The notes: a model not told the origin generated them from the letters alone. Positions 7,683-16,264 are shown, numbered from the stretch's first letter. The stretch is DNA of 58,439 nucleotides from an uncultured Pseudoflavonifractor sp. (GCA_904419835.1 CAJFTA010000015.1:1-58439); one strand, 5' to 3'. A program made the numbers and translations.

Positions 7683-8735
7683 TCAGCCGTTGTTCAGCAG
7701 GGTCAGACGATCGTTGAGTCCGGACGTCCAGCTGACCTGTTCGTCCCGGGTGATGAACACGGCCTCCACGCCCTCCAGGCGCTCCACAAAGGCGGTCCCC
7801 TCCTCCAGCCCCATGGCGAACACGGTGGTGGAGAGGGCGTCGGCGTCAAAGGCGTCGCCGGCCAGTATGGTGATGCCCGCCAGCTCGTTCTGCACGGGCC
7901 AGCCGGTGGAGGTGTCCAGAATGTGGTGGTAGCGCACGCCGTCCAGGTCAAAGCCGCGCTCGTAGATGCCGCTGGTGACCACGGCGCTGTCGTGCACCGG
8001 CACCACGGCGATGCTCTCGCCGGTGGTGGAGTCGGGGTCCTGAATGCCGATGTTCCAGTCGGTTCCGTCGGGCTTGGAGCCGATGACAAGCACGTTGCCG
8101 CCAAAGTTGAGGATACCGCAGGTGACGCCCCGCTCCACCAGGAAGTCCCGGATGCGGTCGGTGATGTACCCCTTGGCAATGGCGCCCAGATCGATGGTCT
8201 CCCCCGCGGGGAGCTGGACGCCCTGATCGTTTATGTCTATCTTGGTGTAGTCCACGCGGGACGCGGCCTCGGCCAGCGCGGCCTCGTCGGGCAGAACGCC
8301 CATGTTCTCGCCGGTAAAGTCCCACAGGGCCACGCAGGGCTCGATGGTGATGTCAAACCTGCCGTCGGAGAGCTCGGAGTACTCCAGGGCCTTCTCAATG
8401 ATGTCCCGGGTGTCCTGACTGACGGCCACCCGTTCGCCATTGGCGTGGTTGATCTTCCACACGTCGGAGCCCTCCGTGGTCTTGCTCAGCAGGTCGTCGT
8501 ACCGCTGGCACTCGGCCATGGCGTCGTCCAGGACGCTCTCGTCGTCGGTGTAGGCCTCAATGGTGATGACGGTGTCGAAGAAATAGCCCACCCGGCTCTG
8601 CTTGGGCAGTCCGGCCTCCACAGCGGGAGAGCTGGTGGGCGCCGCCGATCCCCCGGCACTCTGGGGCTGGCAGGCGGCGAGCAGGCCCAGAGCCAGGGCG
8701 GCCGCCAGGGCGGCGGCGATGGTACGGTGCTTCAT
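7683..8735 (-). CDS. apbE: FAD:protein FMN transferase (lipoprotein)
   Basis: A 350-residue exported enzyme that attaches FMN from FAD to Thr in SGAT-type motifs. The N-terminus is a lipoprotein signal (hydrophobic stretch, then LLAAC). ApbE signatures follow: FDTVITIEAY, GRFDITIEPC, the IDLGAIAKGYITD stretch with GGNVLVIG, and the HHILDTSTGWP block. The start at 8735 has GGAGG upstream and overlaps the stop of the preceding gene (ATGA); the much longer open frame upstream is a shadow. Its targets are very probably the RnfG and RnfD encoded just downstream. Confidence 0.95.
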   Translation of the reverse strand: MKHRTIAAALAAALALGLLAACQPQSAGGSAAPTSSPAVEAGLPKQSRVGYFFDTVITIEAYTDDESVLDDAMAECQRYDDLLSKTTEGSDVWKINHANGERVAVSQDTRDIIEKALEYSELSDGRFDITIEPCVALWDFTGENMGVLPDEAALAEAASRVDYTKIDINDQGVQLPAGETIDLGAIAKGYITDRIRDFLVERGVTCGILNFGGNVLVIGSKPDGTDWNIGIQDPDSTTGESIAVVPVHDSAVVTSGIYERGFDLDGVRYHHILDTSTGWPVQNELAGITILAGDAFDADALSTTVFAMGLEEGTAFVERLEGVEAVFITRDEQVSWTSGLNDRLTLLNNG

Positions 8736-9313
8736 TTGGGTTCCTCCTGGGGGTGATCCTGTTTGGTTTCCTTGCCCGGCATGGACACGTTCTCCAGCCC
8801 GGATGCCTTCAGCCCCTGGATGGCATACTTGCCCGCGATGCCGGTGAGGACGCCGGTGACCACGGCGGCCACCAGCAGGAAGGGCACATAGCCCATCAGT
8901 GCCGCAGTGTTCACCATGAGCGCGGCCACGGCGGTCTGGCCCACATTGTGGAACACGGCGCCCACCACGGACACGCCGATGATGGACACATTGCCGCCGC
9001 CCAGCTTTTTGACCAGCAGCATCATCACCAGGCTGCACAGTCCGCCGCCCAAGCTGAACATCATGGCGGACACGCCGCCGTACAACAGCCCGGACAGCCC
9101 CACCTTCAGAATCATCAGCACAAAGGCGCTCCTGGTGTCCAGCAGGTAGATGGCGTAGAGCAGCACGGTGTTGGCCAGCCCCAGTTTAATGCCGGGAATG
9201 CTGCCGGGCATTGGGATGAGGCGCTCAATATAGCCCAGCACCACGGCCGCCGCCGTCAGCAGGGCCATGCGTGTCAGCCAGCGGACCCTCTGACGGCTCC
9301 TCCGCCGGTTCAC
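8732..9313 (-). CDS. Gx/HepT-family membrane protein (EetB-like)
   Basis: A 193-residue protein with about five hydrophobic helices. The block LIPMPGSIPGIKLGLANTVLLY is the hallmark of the family named heptaprenyl diphosphate synthase component I or Gx transporter; the enzyme name is historical. Members of this family occur with a NusG-II protein and ApbE-type flavin transferases, as EetB in the Listeria flavin-based extracellular electron transfer locus. The GTG start overlaps the previous stop by 4 bases and has GAGGAG upstream. Role in quinone or flavin electron transfer is inference from context. Confidence 0.8.
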   Translation of the reverse strand: MNRRRSRQRVRWLTRMALLTAAAVVLGYIERLIPMPGSIPGIKLGLANTVLLYAIYLLDTRSAFVLMILKVGLSGLLYGGVSAMMFSLGGGLCSLVMMLLVKKLGGGNVSIIGVSVVGAVFHNVGQTAVAALMVNTAALMGYVPFLLVAAVVTGVLTGIAGKYAIQGLKASGLENVSMPGKETKQDHPQEEPK

Positions 9314-9693
9314 GTGGTCTCCTCGCTGGCCAGGCGCAGTTCAATGGAGATGCCGTTGGGCAGGCACACAATCCAGTTGCGCATGGGCCGGGTATCCACA
9401 TTCTCCCCGGTCATGGTACCCTGTTCCACGCAGTCCTGGTTCTCACAGGTGGAGTCGGACATATAGACCTTGCCGTCCTTAATCTGCACATGGTTGACCA
9501 TGCCGTTGCCCTGGTCAATTTCAATCAGCTTGTCCTCGCTGAGGGGGTCGGCCTCATAGAGGGCGTCGTTGACGTAGATATAGACGAAATCCTCCACGGC
9601 ACTCTCACGGGACTGAAACAGATTGAATGCCATAAACATGGCAAATGCCACAGCCAGTACTGCCACAATAATAATGATGTCGCGCTTTTTCAT
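9310..9693 (-). CDS. NusG domain II-containing membrane-anchored protein (EetA-like)
   Basis: A 127-residue protein with a single N-terminal transmembrane helix (about residues 5-25) and a short outside-facing domain of the NusG-II type, with Cys in STCENQDCVEQG. It is not the transcription factor NusG. The start at 9693 is chosen because GGAGG lies 9 bases upstream; the ATG six codons earlier overlaps that ribosome site. First gene of the 7.4-kb operon through rnfB. Together with the next two genes it resembles the eetA-eetB-apbE arrangement seen in flavin-based electron transfer loci. Confidence 0.8.
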   Translation of the reverse strand: MKKRDIIIIVAVLAVAFAMFMAFNLFQSRESAVEDFVYIYVNDALYEADPLSEDKLIEIDQGNGMVNHVQIKDGKVYMSDSTCENQDCVEQGTMTGENVDTRPMRNWIVCLPNGISIELRLASEETT

Positions 9694-9858
9694 GGAAGTG
9701 CTGTCCTCCAAGCATATGTTTGTTTGGGCGCAGAGCTGATATGTATGAGCCGTTCCGGCCCATGTACCGGGATTTTACGGCCGCGCCGGTGTAAGCAATA
9801 GGCGGCCGGCTCCGCCATACATATGCATAGCAAAGCACCCGCAAAAGCGAGCTGTATT

Positions 9859-9887
9859 AGTATACCGCGACTCGGCCGGATTCGCAA
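9859..9887 (-). promoter_or_regulatory. Sigma70-type promoter of the eet-apbE-rnf operon
   Basis: On the minus strand TTGCGA (9882-9887) is followed after 17 bases by TATACT (9859-9864). This leaves a leader of about 155 bases before the first gene. The leader is rich in palindromic GC segments but I recognise no riboswitch class in it. Confidence 0.65.
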
Positions 9888-10049
9888 GCAGTTTAGACAA
9901 TATTTGTTCACTTTTCTCGCGGTCTTTTCCCATTTTTACTACAATGCCTTTAATTCAGGCAAAAAAGACGGGGAGTTTGTGAAATTTGTAGCACAATTGC
10001 CCAAGGGGCTCTGCCATTCTCGTTTCTGAGGGGAAATGTATTCCTGCGC

Positions 10050-10078
10050 TTGACAAACATCTGTTCCAATGTCATAAT
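10050..10078 (+). promoter_or_regulatory. Sigma70-type promoter of the radical-SAM repair pair
   Basis: TTGACA (10050-10055), a 17-base spacer and CATAAT (10073-10078), placing the transcript start near 10085, about 30 bases before the gene. Confidence 0.75.
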
Positions 10079-10081
10079 ATT

Positions 10082-10095
10082 CGTACAAACGTTCT
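10082..10095 (+). promoter_or_regulatory. LexA (SOS) box candidate
   Basis: CGTACAAACGTTCT matches the Gram-positive LexA consensus CGAACRNRYGTTYC at 12 of 14 positions. It covers the predicted transcript start of a DNA-repair gene pair, the right place for repression. Location and function agree, but the third base of the left half-site departs from consensus. Confidence 0.5.
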
Positions 10096-10116
10096 TACAC
10101 TTTGGAGGAATGCCCC

Positions 10117-11382
10117 ATGGAGCTGATGGACAAGCTGACGATACTCGCCGACGCGGCCAAATATGACGCCGCCTGTACCTCCAGCGGGCTGGACCGGGCC
10201 GGCCGGCCGGGGACCATGGGCTCCGCCATGGCCGCCGGCTGCTGCCACTCCTTCTCCGCGGACGGGCGGTGCATCTCCCTGCTGAAGGTGCTGCTCACCA
10301 ACCGCTGCATTTACGACTGCCAGTACTGCGTCAACCGCCGGTCCAACGATGTGCGCCGGACGGCCTTTACCCCCCGGGAGCTGTGCGAGCTGACCATGGG
10401 CTTCTACCGGCGCAATTATATTGAGGGCCTGTTCCTGTCCTCCGCCGTGTGGGTCAGCCCGGACAGGACCACCGAGCTGATGATTGAGACCCTGCGTCTC
10501 CTCCGGCAGGAGTACGCCTTCAGCGGATACATCCACGCCAAGGCCATCCCCGGGGCCGACCCTCTCCTCACCCACCGGCTGGGCCTGCTGGCCGACCGCC
10601 TTTCGGTGAACATCGAGCTGCCGTCCGAGCAGTCCCTGGGCCTGTTGGCCCCTGACAAGGCCAAGGCCTCCATTCTCACCCCCATGGCCCAGATAAGAGA
10701 CGGCATCGCCGCCTCCAAAGGGGAGCTGGCCCTGTCCCGGAAGGCGCCCAGATTCGCCCCGGCGGGGCAGTCCACCCAGATGATTGTGGGGGCAACGCCG
10801 GAGACCGATTTTCAGATTCTCCGCCTCACCGAGGGGCTGTATAAAAAGTACCGGCTCAAGCGGGTGTTCTTCTCCGCCTACATGCCGGTGTCCGACAGCA
10901 AGCTGCTCCCCGCCCCCCAGGGCTTCAAGCCGCCCCTGCTGCGGGAGCACCGCCTCTACCAGGCGGACTGGTTGCTGCGGTTCTACCACTTTGAGGCCGG
11001 GGAGCTGCTGGACGAGGCCCATCCAAATTTCAACCCCCTGGTGGACCCCAAATGCTCCTGGGCCCTGAGCCATATGGAGCGCTTCCCCGTGGAGGTAAAC
11101 ACCGCCGACTACGAGACCCTGCTGCGGGTGCCCGGCATCGGCGTCACCTCCGCCCGCCGCATTCTCTCGGCCCGGCGGTGGGGGGCCCTCACCTTTGAGG
11201 GGCTCAAGAAGCTGGGGGTGGTGCTCAAGCGGGCCCAGTACTTCCTCACCTGCTCGGGGAAGACGGCGGAGGGCCTGCGGGTGAAGGAGGACGGCATCCT
11301 CCGACACCTGGTGGCCCTGGAGCGGCCCATGCTCTCCCGGGAGGCCCCGGAGCAGCTGAGCCTGTTTGAGGAGACGGGATAA
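10117..11382 (+). CDS. Putative DNA modification/repair radical SAM protein
   Basis: A 421-residue protein with a CX3CX2C radical-SAM cluster at Cys64, Cys68 and Cys71, followed by a barrel domain. A helix-hairpin-helix DNA-binding segment lies near residues 334-350 (LLRVPGIGVTSARRIL). This matches the TIGR03916-type family, which is always paired with a TIGR03915-type partner. The reaction is not established. ATG 10117 is chosen over an in-frame TTG at 10102 because the latter overlaps the GGAGGA ribosome site. The next gene overlaps by one base. Confidence 0.9.
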   Translation: MELMDKLTILADAAKYDAACTSSGLDRAGRPGTMGSAMAAGCCHSFSADGRCISLLKVLLTNRCIYDCQYCVNRRSNDVRRTAFTPRELCELTMGFYRRNYIEGLFLSSAVWVSPDRTTELMIETLRLLRQEYAFSGYIHAKAIPGADPLLTHRLGLLADRLSVNIELPSEQSLGLLAPDKAKASILTPMAQIRDGIAASKGELALSRKAPRFAPAGQSTQMIVGATPETDFQILRLTEGLYKKYRLKRVFFSAYMPVSDSKLLPAPQGFKPPLLREHRLYQADWLLRFYHFEAGELLDEAHPNFNPLVDPKCSWALSHMERFPVEVNTADYETLLRVPGIGVTSARRILSARRWGALTFEGLKKLGVVLKRAQYFLTCSGKTAEGLRVKEDGILRHLVALERPMLSREAPEQLSLFEETG

Positions 11383-12188
11383 TGGGACACTGCGATATGA
11401 CCGGCTGGCCCCAGGTGGCCTACACCTACGACGGGAGCTTCAACGGCTTCCTCACCTGCGTCTACGAGAGCTATGTCCACCGCGAGCGGGCGGCGGCCTT
11501 CTCCGCCCCCGGTCAGGCCCAGCTCTCCCTCTACCCCGAGCGGCCGGTGGACACCCACCCGGACCACGCCCGGCGGGTGCGGCTGTCCCTGCCACGCCGC
11601 CTGTCCCCCCAGGGGGCCCGGCTGGTGGTATACGGCTTCCTCACCGCCCTGCCGGAGCGGGAGCAGAGCCTGTACGACTTCCTGGCCCTGGGGTTTGAGC
11701 GGGGGCCGTCGGTGCTCCACGATCTGACCGACGAGCGGGTGTTTACCCTGGACCGGGCGGTGCGATACCTCACCGGGGAGGCCCATCTGCTCAAGGGGTT
11801 TGTCCGCTTCTCCGACCAGAGCGGCGTCCTGACGGCGGAGATTGAGCCCCGGAACCGGGTGCTCCCCCTGCTGCGGCCCCATTTCTGCGCCCGGTACCCG
11901 TCGGAGGCCTTTGTCATCTACGACCGCACCCACCGGGAGGCCCTCTTCTACCGGCCGGGACAGTGGGCCATCGTCCCCCTGGAGGACTTCCGGGTGGCCG
12001 GGCCGGACAGGAGCGAGCGGGACTGGCGGGTCCTGTGGCGGCGTTTTTACGATACGGTGGCCATTGAGGGACGGTATAATCCCCGCTGCCGCATGACCCA
12101 CATGCCCAAACGGTACTGGGGCTGCATGACAGAATTTCAGACCGATCCGCCGGAGGAGCGTCCGGCCATGCCCGAAGGCGCGGAATAG
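11382..12188 (+). CDS. TIGR03915-type putative DNA repair protein
   Basis: A 268-residue protein that starts on the last base of the preceding stop codon, so the two are translationally coupled. It is the standard partner of the radical-SAM protein. The pair is thought to act in DNA repair; related proteins can be fused to a uracil-DNA-glycosylase-like domain, which is absent here. The C-terminal block with HMPKRYWGCMTEF is conserved in the family. No catalytic residues can be named from sequence alone. Confidence 0.85.
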   Translation: MGHCDMTGWPQVAYTYDGSFNGFLTCVYESYVHRERAAAFSAPGQAQLSLYPERPVDTHPDHARRVRLSLPRRLSPQGARLVVYGFLTALPEREQSLYDFLALGFERGPSVLHDLTDERVFTLDRAVRYLTGEAHLLKGFVRFSDQSGVLTAEIEPRNRVLPLLRPHFCARYPSEAFVIYDRTHREALFYRPGQWAIVPLEDFRVAGPDRSERDWRVLWRRFYDTVAIEGRYNPRCRMTHMPKRYWGCMTEFQTDPPEERPAMPEGAE

Positions 12189-12202
12189 CGGCCGGATCAG
12201 AA

Positions 12203-12235
12203 AACGGGGGCCGGAGCAATGCTCCGGCCCCCGTT
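12203..12235 (+). terminator. Terminator hairpin after the repair pair (left of element D)
   Basis: A perfect stem, ACGGGGGCCGGAGC with its complement around a short AT loop, 15 bases after the TIGR03915 gene. Its core CCGGAGC..GCTCCGG reappears in the hairpin to the right of element D (12457-12484). Confidence 0.7.
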
Positions 12236-12456
12236 CAGAGTGTCGAAAAACTTCAGTTGAGCAGAACCCGCCTGGACTGGGGCGGGGGAGCGCGAGGGGG
12301 CAGCGGCCCGCCTCGCGTGGGAACGAATGCCCCGGAAGCCTTGCGCGGCAAGGTTTCCGGCCAGCGAAGCGAGGACTTTTCCGCCGCTGTGCGGCGGAAA
12401 AGTAACGGCATTCCTGCAGGCTGTCGAAAAAGTCCTTGGACTTTTTCGACAGCCTG
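12236..12456 (+). repeat. Intergenic hairpin element, divergent copy D
   Basis: It begins CAGAGTGTCGAAAAACTT and ends with a perfect hairpin TGTCGAAAAAGTCC/GGACTTTTTCGACA followed by CCTG, so its ends match elements A-C. The interior is different and GC-rich, with two further strong hairpins (GGAAGCCTTGC/GCAAGGTTTCC near 12336-12362, and ACTTTTCCGCCGC/GCGGCGGAAAAGT near 12374-12402). No protein is evident. This fills the gap between the repair pair and the small membrane protein. Confidence 0.65.
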
Positions 12457-12484
12457 CAGGACCGGAGCGACGCTCCGGTCCCTG
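12457..12484. terminator. Terminator hairpin right of element D
   Basis: CAGGACCGGAGC pairs with GCTCCGGTCCCTG. It lies directly after the small membrane protein gene on the minus strand and resembles the hairpin at 12203-12235 in its core. Confidence 0.6.
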
Positions 12485-12495
12485 TTTTCCAGGCG

Positions 12496-12690
12496 TTACT
12501 CCTCGTCCCAGTCGGCGTAGTCGTCGTACTCAGAGTGGCAGCAGCAGGCCTTCTTTTCCGCCAGCTTGTCCCGGGCGCAGCTCAGCACTGCGGTAATCTT
12601 GTCCCAATAGGCAATCACGCAGCAGGCAGCGGCGGCCACTATCGCGCACACAGCCACCAGTTTCAGCACGAATTGGACGACCTTCTTCAT
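12496..12690 (-). CDS. Small single-span membrane protein, function unknown
   Basis: Sixty-four residues: a basic start (MKKVVQF), one transmembrane helix (about residues 7-27), then a soluble tail with four Cys (SCARDK, ACCCH) and an acidic end (YDDYADWDEE). GGAGG lies 7 bases before the ATG, so it is a real gene. It is divergent from asp23. A promoter-like TTGTAA, 17 bases, TACACT precedes it on the minus strand. Not recognised; the Cys cluster could bind metal. Confidence 0.7.
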   Translation of the reverse strand: MKKVVQFVLKLVAVCAIVAAAACCVIAYWDKITAVLSCARDKLAEKKACCCHSEYDDYADWDEE

Positions 12691-12774
12691 GTCTGTCGCC
12701 TCCTCTTATGAAGTGATAGTAATAGTGTACACGTTTTCCGGCCAAATTACAATGACCTGTACAAACTTTTTCCC

Positions 12775-12803
12775 TTGTATTTTGGACGGAAATAGAATAA
12801 AAT
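12775..12803 (+). promoter_or_regulatory. Promoter of asp23-DAK2
   Basis: TTGTAT (12775-12780), 17 bases, TAAAAT (12798-12803), about 70 bases before the Asp23 gene. Confidence 0.6.
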
Positions 12804-12871
12804 ATAGGAACGAATGAGAAGAAACCAGCTGCCTTACGGCAGTCATCCCCCCATAGAAAGGAAGGATCCCC

Positions 12872-13222
12872 ATGAAGCTGCAGACCGAGAAGGGCGAGAT
12901 ACGCATCAGCAGCGATGTGTTCAGCAACATCACCGGCGCCGCCGCCACCAACTGCTACGGCGTCAAGGGCATGGCCGTGCGGTCCACCACCGACGGACTG
13001 GTCCATCTGCTGCGCAGAGAGTCTATGGCCAAGGGCGTCAAGGTCCGCTATCACGACGACTCCAGCGTCTCCATCGAGCTCCATATCATTGTGGACAACG
13101 GCGTCAACCTGACGGCTGTGTCCCGCTCCATCATGAGCGAGGTCAAGTATGTGGTCAGCCGTACCACCGGCGTGGAGGTCCGCAATGTGGACGTCTACAT
13201 TGATTCCATGGTGATCGGCTGA
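12872..13222 (+). CDS. Asp23/Gls24 family envelope stress protein
   Basis: A 116-residue protein of the Asp23/Gls24 (YloU) family, typified by the pattern GEIRIS, VFSNITGAAATNCYGVKGM and a C-terminal DVYIDSMV strand. The family is cytoplasmic and tied to envelope homeostasis. GAAAGGAAGG precedes the start. It lies 43 bases before the DAK2 gene, the same order as yloU-yloV in Bacillus, supporting a shared role in membrane lipid physiology. Confidence 0.92.
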   Translation: MKLQTEKGEIRISSDVFSNITGAAATNCYGVKGMAVRSTTDGLVHLLRRESMAKGVKVRYHDDSSVSIELHIIVDNGVNLTAVSRSIMSEVKYVVSRTTGVEVRNVDVYIDSMVIG

Positions 13223-13265
13223 GTACGCGCTCCGCCGGACCTGTATGACAGAAAGGAATATCGAC

Positions 13266-14918
13266 ATGAGAGATACCATTGACGGGGCGTCGTTTCAGCG
13301 GATGGTAATCCACGCCGCTGCCTCCATCAATTCACGCAAGCAGGAGATCAACGAGCTCAACGTTTTCCCTGTGCCTGATGGCGACACCGGCACCAACATG
13401 TCCCTGACCATCTCCACCGCCGCGGCAGAGATGAAGAAGAAGGCCGCGTCCACCGTGGGCGAGGCCGCCGCCATGAACGCCTCCGCCCTCCTCCGGGGCG
13501 CCCGGGGCAACTCCGGCGTGATTTTGTCCCTGCTGTTCCGGGGCTTCTCCAAGGCCGTGAAGGACAAGGAGACCATTGACGGCCGGGATCTGGCCGTGGC
13601 CCTGGACTGGGGCGTGGCCGCCGCCTACAAGGCGGTGATGAAGCCCGCCGAGGGCACCATCCTCACCGTTTCCCGCCTCTCCGCCGCCCAGGCCGCCGCC
13701 ACCGCCCGGGAGAACAACAGCGTGGAGGCGGTGCTCCAGGCCGCCATCGACGAGGGCCACATAGCCCTGGACAACACCATCAATCAGAACCCGGTGCTCA
13801 AGAAGGCCGGCGTGGTGGATGCCGGCGGCAAGGGCTTCCTGGTGATTCTCCAGGGCATGCTGGACGAGCTGCGTGGCGAGCCCATGCCCGAGGATGCCGA
13901 CGAGAGCGCGCCCGCCGCGCCCAAGGACCGGGCTGATTTTGAGAGCTTCTCCACCGAGGAGATCAAGTTCGGCTACTGCACCGAGTTCATCTGCTCCCGG
14001 GACAACAGGAAAAAGGACCCGGAGGCCCTCCGGGGCTTCCTCAACGCCCTGGGCGACTCTCTGGTGCTGGTGGAGGACGACGACATCATCAAGGTCCATG
14101 TCCACACCAACCACCCCGGCAAGGTGCTGGAGGAGGCCCTGACCTACGGCGCCCTCCAGACCGTGAAGATTGAGAACATGCGCAACCAGCACAGCGAGAT
14201 CCTGGAGGAGGCCGCCCAGGCCCCCGCCCAGGAGGAGCACAAGGCCGCCGCGCCGGAGAAGCCCTACGGCTTTGTGGCCGTGTGCGCCGGCGAGGGTGTG
14301 GCGGCCGTGTTCCGGGATCTGGGGGCCGACGGCATCATCAGCGGCGGCCAGACCATGAACCCCTCCACCGAGGACATTATGCGGGAGATTGACAAGACCC
14401 CCGCCGAGGTGGTCTTTGTTCTGCCCAACAACAAGAACATCATCATGGCCGCCGAGCAGTGCGTCCGCCTGGCGGAGGGCAAGCGGGTTGTGGTCCTGCC
14501 CAGCAAGACGGTGCCTCAGGGCATCTCCGCCCTGCTGGCCTTTGACCCGGACAGCTCCGTGGAGGAGAACACCGAGGCCATGGGCGACGCCCTCAAGCGG
14601 GTGAGCACCTCTGAGATCACCTATGCCGCCCGGGACTCCGACTTTGACGGCTTCGCCATCAAGCAGGGCGACTACCTGGCTCTGGCCGAGCACCAGCTCT
14701 TCGGCACGGATCAGGATATCTATGCCCTCCTCCGCCGCCTGGCTGAGGCCCAGCCCCAGCAGGAGGCCGAGTTCATCACCGTGTTCTACGGCGAGGACGT
14801 GCAGGAGGCCGACGCCCAGAAGGCCCTGGCCATCTTCCAGGAGGCCTGCCCCAAGGCGGAAATCACCCTTCTGGCCGGCGGCCAGCCCGTGTATTACTAC
14901 ATGATCTCCGCCGAATAA
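13266..14918 (+). CDS. DAK2 domain kinase (FakA/YloV family)
   Basis: A 550-residue protein. The N-terminal DhaL/DAK2 ATP-binding domain (about residues 1-200) shows NELNVFPVPDGDTGTNM and the ALLRGARGNSGVIL loop. The middle and C-terminal domains match FakA/YloV. FakA phosphorylates fatty acids bound by DegV-type FakB proteins, so exogenous fatty acids can enter phospholipids; a DegV protein is encoded at 23275-24117. The start at 13266 is chosen because AGAAAGGA sits 9 bases upstream, while the earlier ATG (13245) has no ribosome site. Confidence 0.9.
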   Translation: MRDTIDGASFQRMVIHAAASINSRKQEINELNVFPVPDGDTGTNMSLTISTAAAEMKKKAASTVGEAAAMNASALLRGARGNSGVILSLLFRGFSKAVKDKETIDGRDLAVALDWGVAAAYKAVMKPAEGTILTVSRLSAAQAAATARENNSVEAVLQAAIDEGHIALDNTINQNPVLKKAGVVDAGGKGFLVILQGMLDELRGEPMPEDADESAPAAPKDRADFESFSTEEIKFGYCTEFICSRDNRKKDPEALRGFLNALGDSLVLVEDDDIIKVHVHTNHPGKVLEEALTYGALQTVKIENMRNQHSEILEEAAQAPAQEEHKAAAPEKPYGFVAVCAGEGVAAVFRDLGADGIISGGQTMNPSTEDIMREIDKTPAEVVFVLPNNKNIIMAAEQCVRLAEGKRVVVLPSKTVPQGISALLAFDPDSSVEENTEAMGDALKRVSTSEITYAARDSDFDGFAIKQGDYLALAEHQLFGTDQDIYALLRRLAEAQPQQEAEFITVFYGEDVQEADAQKALAIFQEACPKAEITLLAGGQPVYYYMISAE

Positions 14919-14930
14919 TCATTCATGCAC

Positions 14931-14962
14931 GCAGGGGCGGCCAGCAGGCCGCCCCTGTTTTT
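14931..14962 (+). terminator. Terminator after the DAK2 gene
   Basis: AGGGGCGGCC pairs with GGCCGCCCCT around AGCA, followed by TTTTTT. The next gene's ribosome site follows, so the aminotransferase may be read at reduced level from upstream. Confidence 0.75.
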
Positions 14963-14983
14963 TACTGAAAAGGAGGATTCAGC

Positions 14984-16162
14984 ATGTACGACTTTACCAC
15001 CCTCCGCCCCCGGCGGGGTATGGGCGCGGAAAAATGGTCCACATTTGAGGCGATGGATGTGGACAACCCGGCCCTGGTCCCCTACTCGGTGGCGGACATG
15101 GAGTTCGCCGCGGCCCCTCAGATTACCGCCGCCATCCAGAAGGCCGCGTCCTTCGGCGTCTACGGCTACACCACTGCCGACGGCCCATACAGGCGGGCGG
15201 TGTGCCGCTGGATGGCCCGCCGCCACGGCTGGACCGTGGAGCCGGAGTGGATGTTCCAGACCTTCGGCGTGGTGCCCGCCATGAACCTGGCCGTCCACGC
15301 CCTGATCCAGCCCGGCGAAGGGGTTATTATCCAGCCGCCGGTGTACCCGCCCTTCCGCAGGGTGGTGGAAAACACCGGCCGCAGGGTGTGGGAGAACCCC
15401 CTGAAGCTGGAGAACGGCCGGTACGTCATGGACCTGGAGGGGCTGGAGGCTCTGGCGGCCCGGCCCGACGTGAAGCTGTTCTTCCTCTGCTCCCCCCACA
15501 ACCCGGTGGGGCGGGTGTGGACCCGGGCGGAGCTCCAGGCGGCGGCGGACATCTGCGCCCGCCACGGCGTCACCGTGTTCTCCGACGAGATCCACGCCGA
15601 CTTTGTCCACCCCGGCCATGTCCACACCCCCTTTGCCGCCCTGGACGGCCCCGCCGCCGCAGGGTGCATCGTGGGCACCTCGGCCAGCAAGAGCTTCAAC
15701 CTGGCGGGACTGGCCACCGCCAACATCATCGTCCCCGACAGCGGCCTGCGCGCCGCCCTGCTGGACAGGCAGGTGGGGTATACCGGGGAGTTCACCAGCT
15801 ACTTCGGCCTGGCGGCCACCCGGGCGGCCTATGAGGAGGCGGAGGACTGGCTGGAGGAGCTGCTGGCCGTTATCCAGGGCAATTATGAATACTGTAAGGC
15901 GTTTCTTATCGAAAAATTCCCCTCCGTCGTCACCTATCCTCTGGAGGGCACCTATCTGATGTGGTGCGACTTCCGCAGCCTGGGCCTGACGCCCGAGGCG
16001 CAGGAGAAGTTCTTCCTCTCCTGCCAGCTCTGCCTGGACGAGGGCTATATCTTCGGGTCACAGGGCGCGGGCTTTGAGCGCATCAACCTGGCCTGCCCCC
16101 GCCCGTGCCTGGAGGCGGCCATGGAGCGGCTGGACAAGGCGGCAGAGGGCCTGCCCCGCTGA
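14984..16162 (+). CDS. MalY/PatB family PLP-dependent aminotransferase (cystathionine beta-lyase type)
   Basis: A 392-residue fold-type I PLP enzyme. SVADMEF near the N-terminus and GTSASKSFNLAGL, where the Lys binds PLP, mark the MalY/PatB group, which splits cystathionine or cysteine by beta-elimination. SPHNPVGRVW and SDEIHADF supply the usual cofactor contacts. AAAAGGAGG precedes the start. It stands alone between a terminator and an AT-rich promoter region. Substrate (cystathionine, cysteine or another amino acid) cannot be fixed by sequence. Confidence 0.9.
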   Translation: MYDFTTLRPRRGMGAEKWSTFEAMDVDNPALVPYSVADMEFAAAPQITAAIQKAASFGVYGYTTADGPYRRAVCRWMARRHGWTVEPEWMFQTFGVVPAMNLAVHALIQPGEGVIIQPPVYPPFRRVVENTGRRVWENPLKLENGRYVMDLEGLEALAARPDVKLFFLCSPHNPVGRVWTRAELQAAADICARHGVTVFSDEIHADFVHPGHVHTPFAALDGPAAAGCIVGTSASKSFNLAGLATANIIVPDSGLRAALLDRQVGYTGEFTSYFGLAATRAAYEEAEDWLEELLAVIQGNYEYCKAFLIEKFPSVVTYPLEGTYLMWCDFRSLGLTPEAQEKFFLSCQLCLDEGYIFGSQGAGFERINLACPRPCLEAAMERLDKAAEGLPR

Positions 16163-16264
16163 GTTTTTCGTTTGTGAAATATCTATCTTATATGTTACAT
16201 TTTTGACCTATATTGTTTTATTTTTCTCAATATCAGGTTAAAAATTAAACTTATTTGCAACCTA

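Noticed and set aside
9978..9997. Rex (redox) operator near the rnf promoter
   Set aside because: TTGTG..CACAA half-sites are present but spaced two bases too far apart for the Rex consensus and lie about 90 bases upstream of the promoter.
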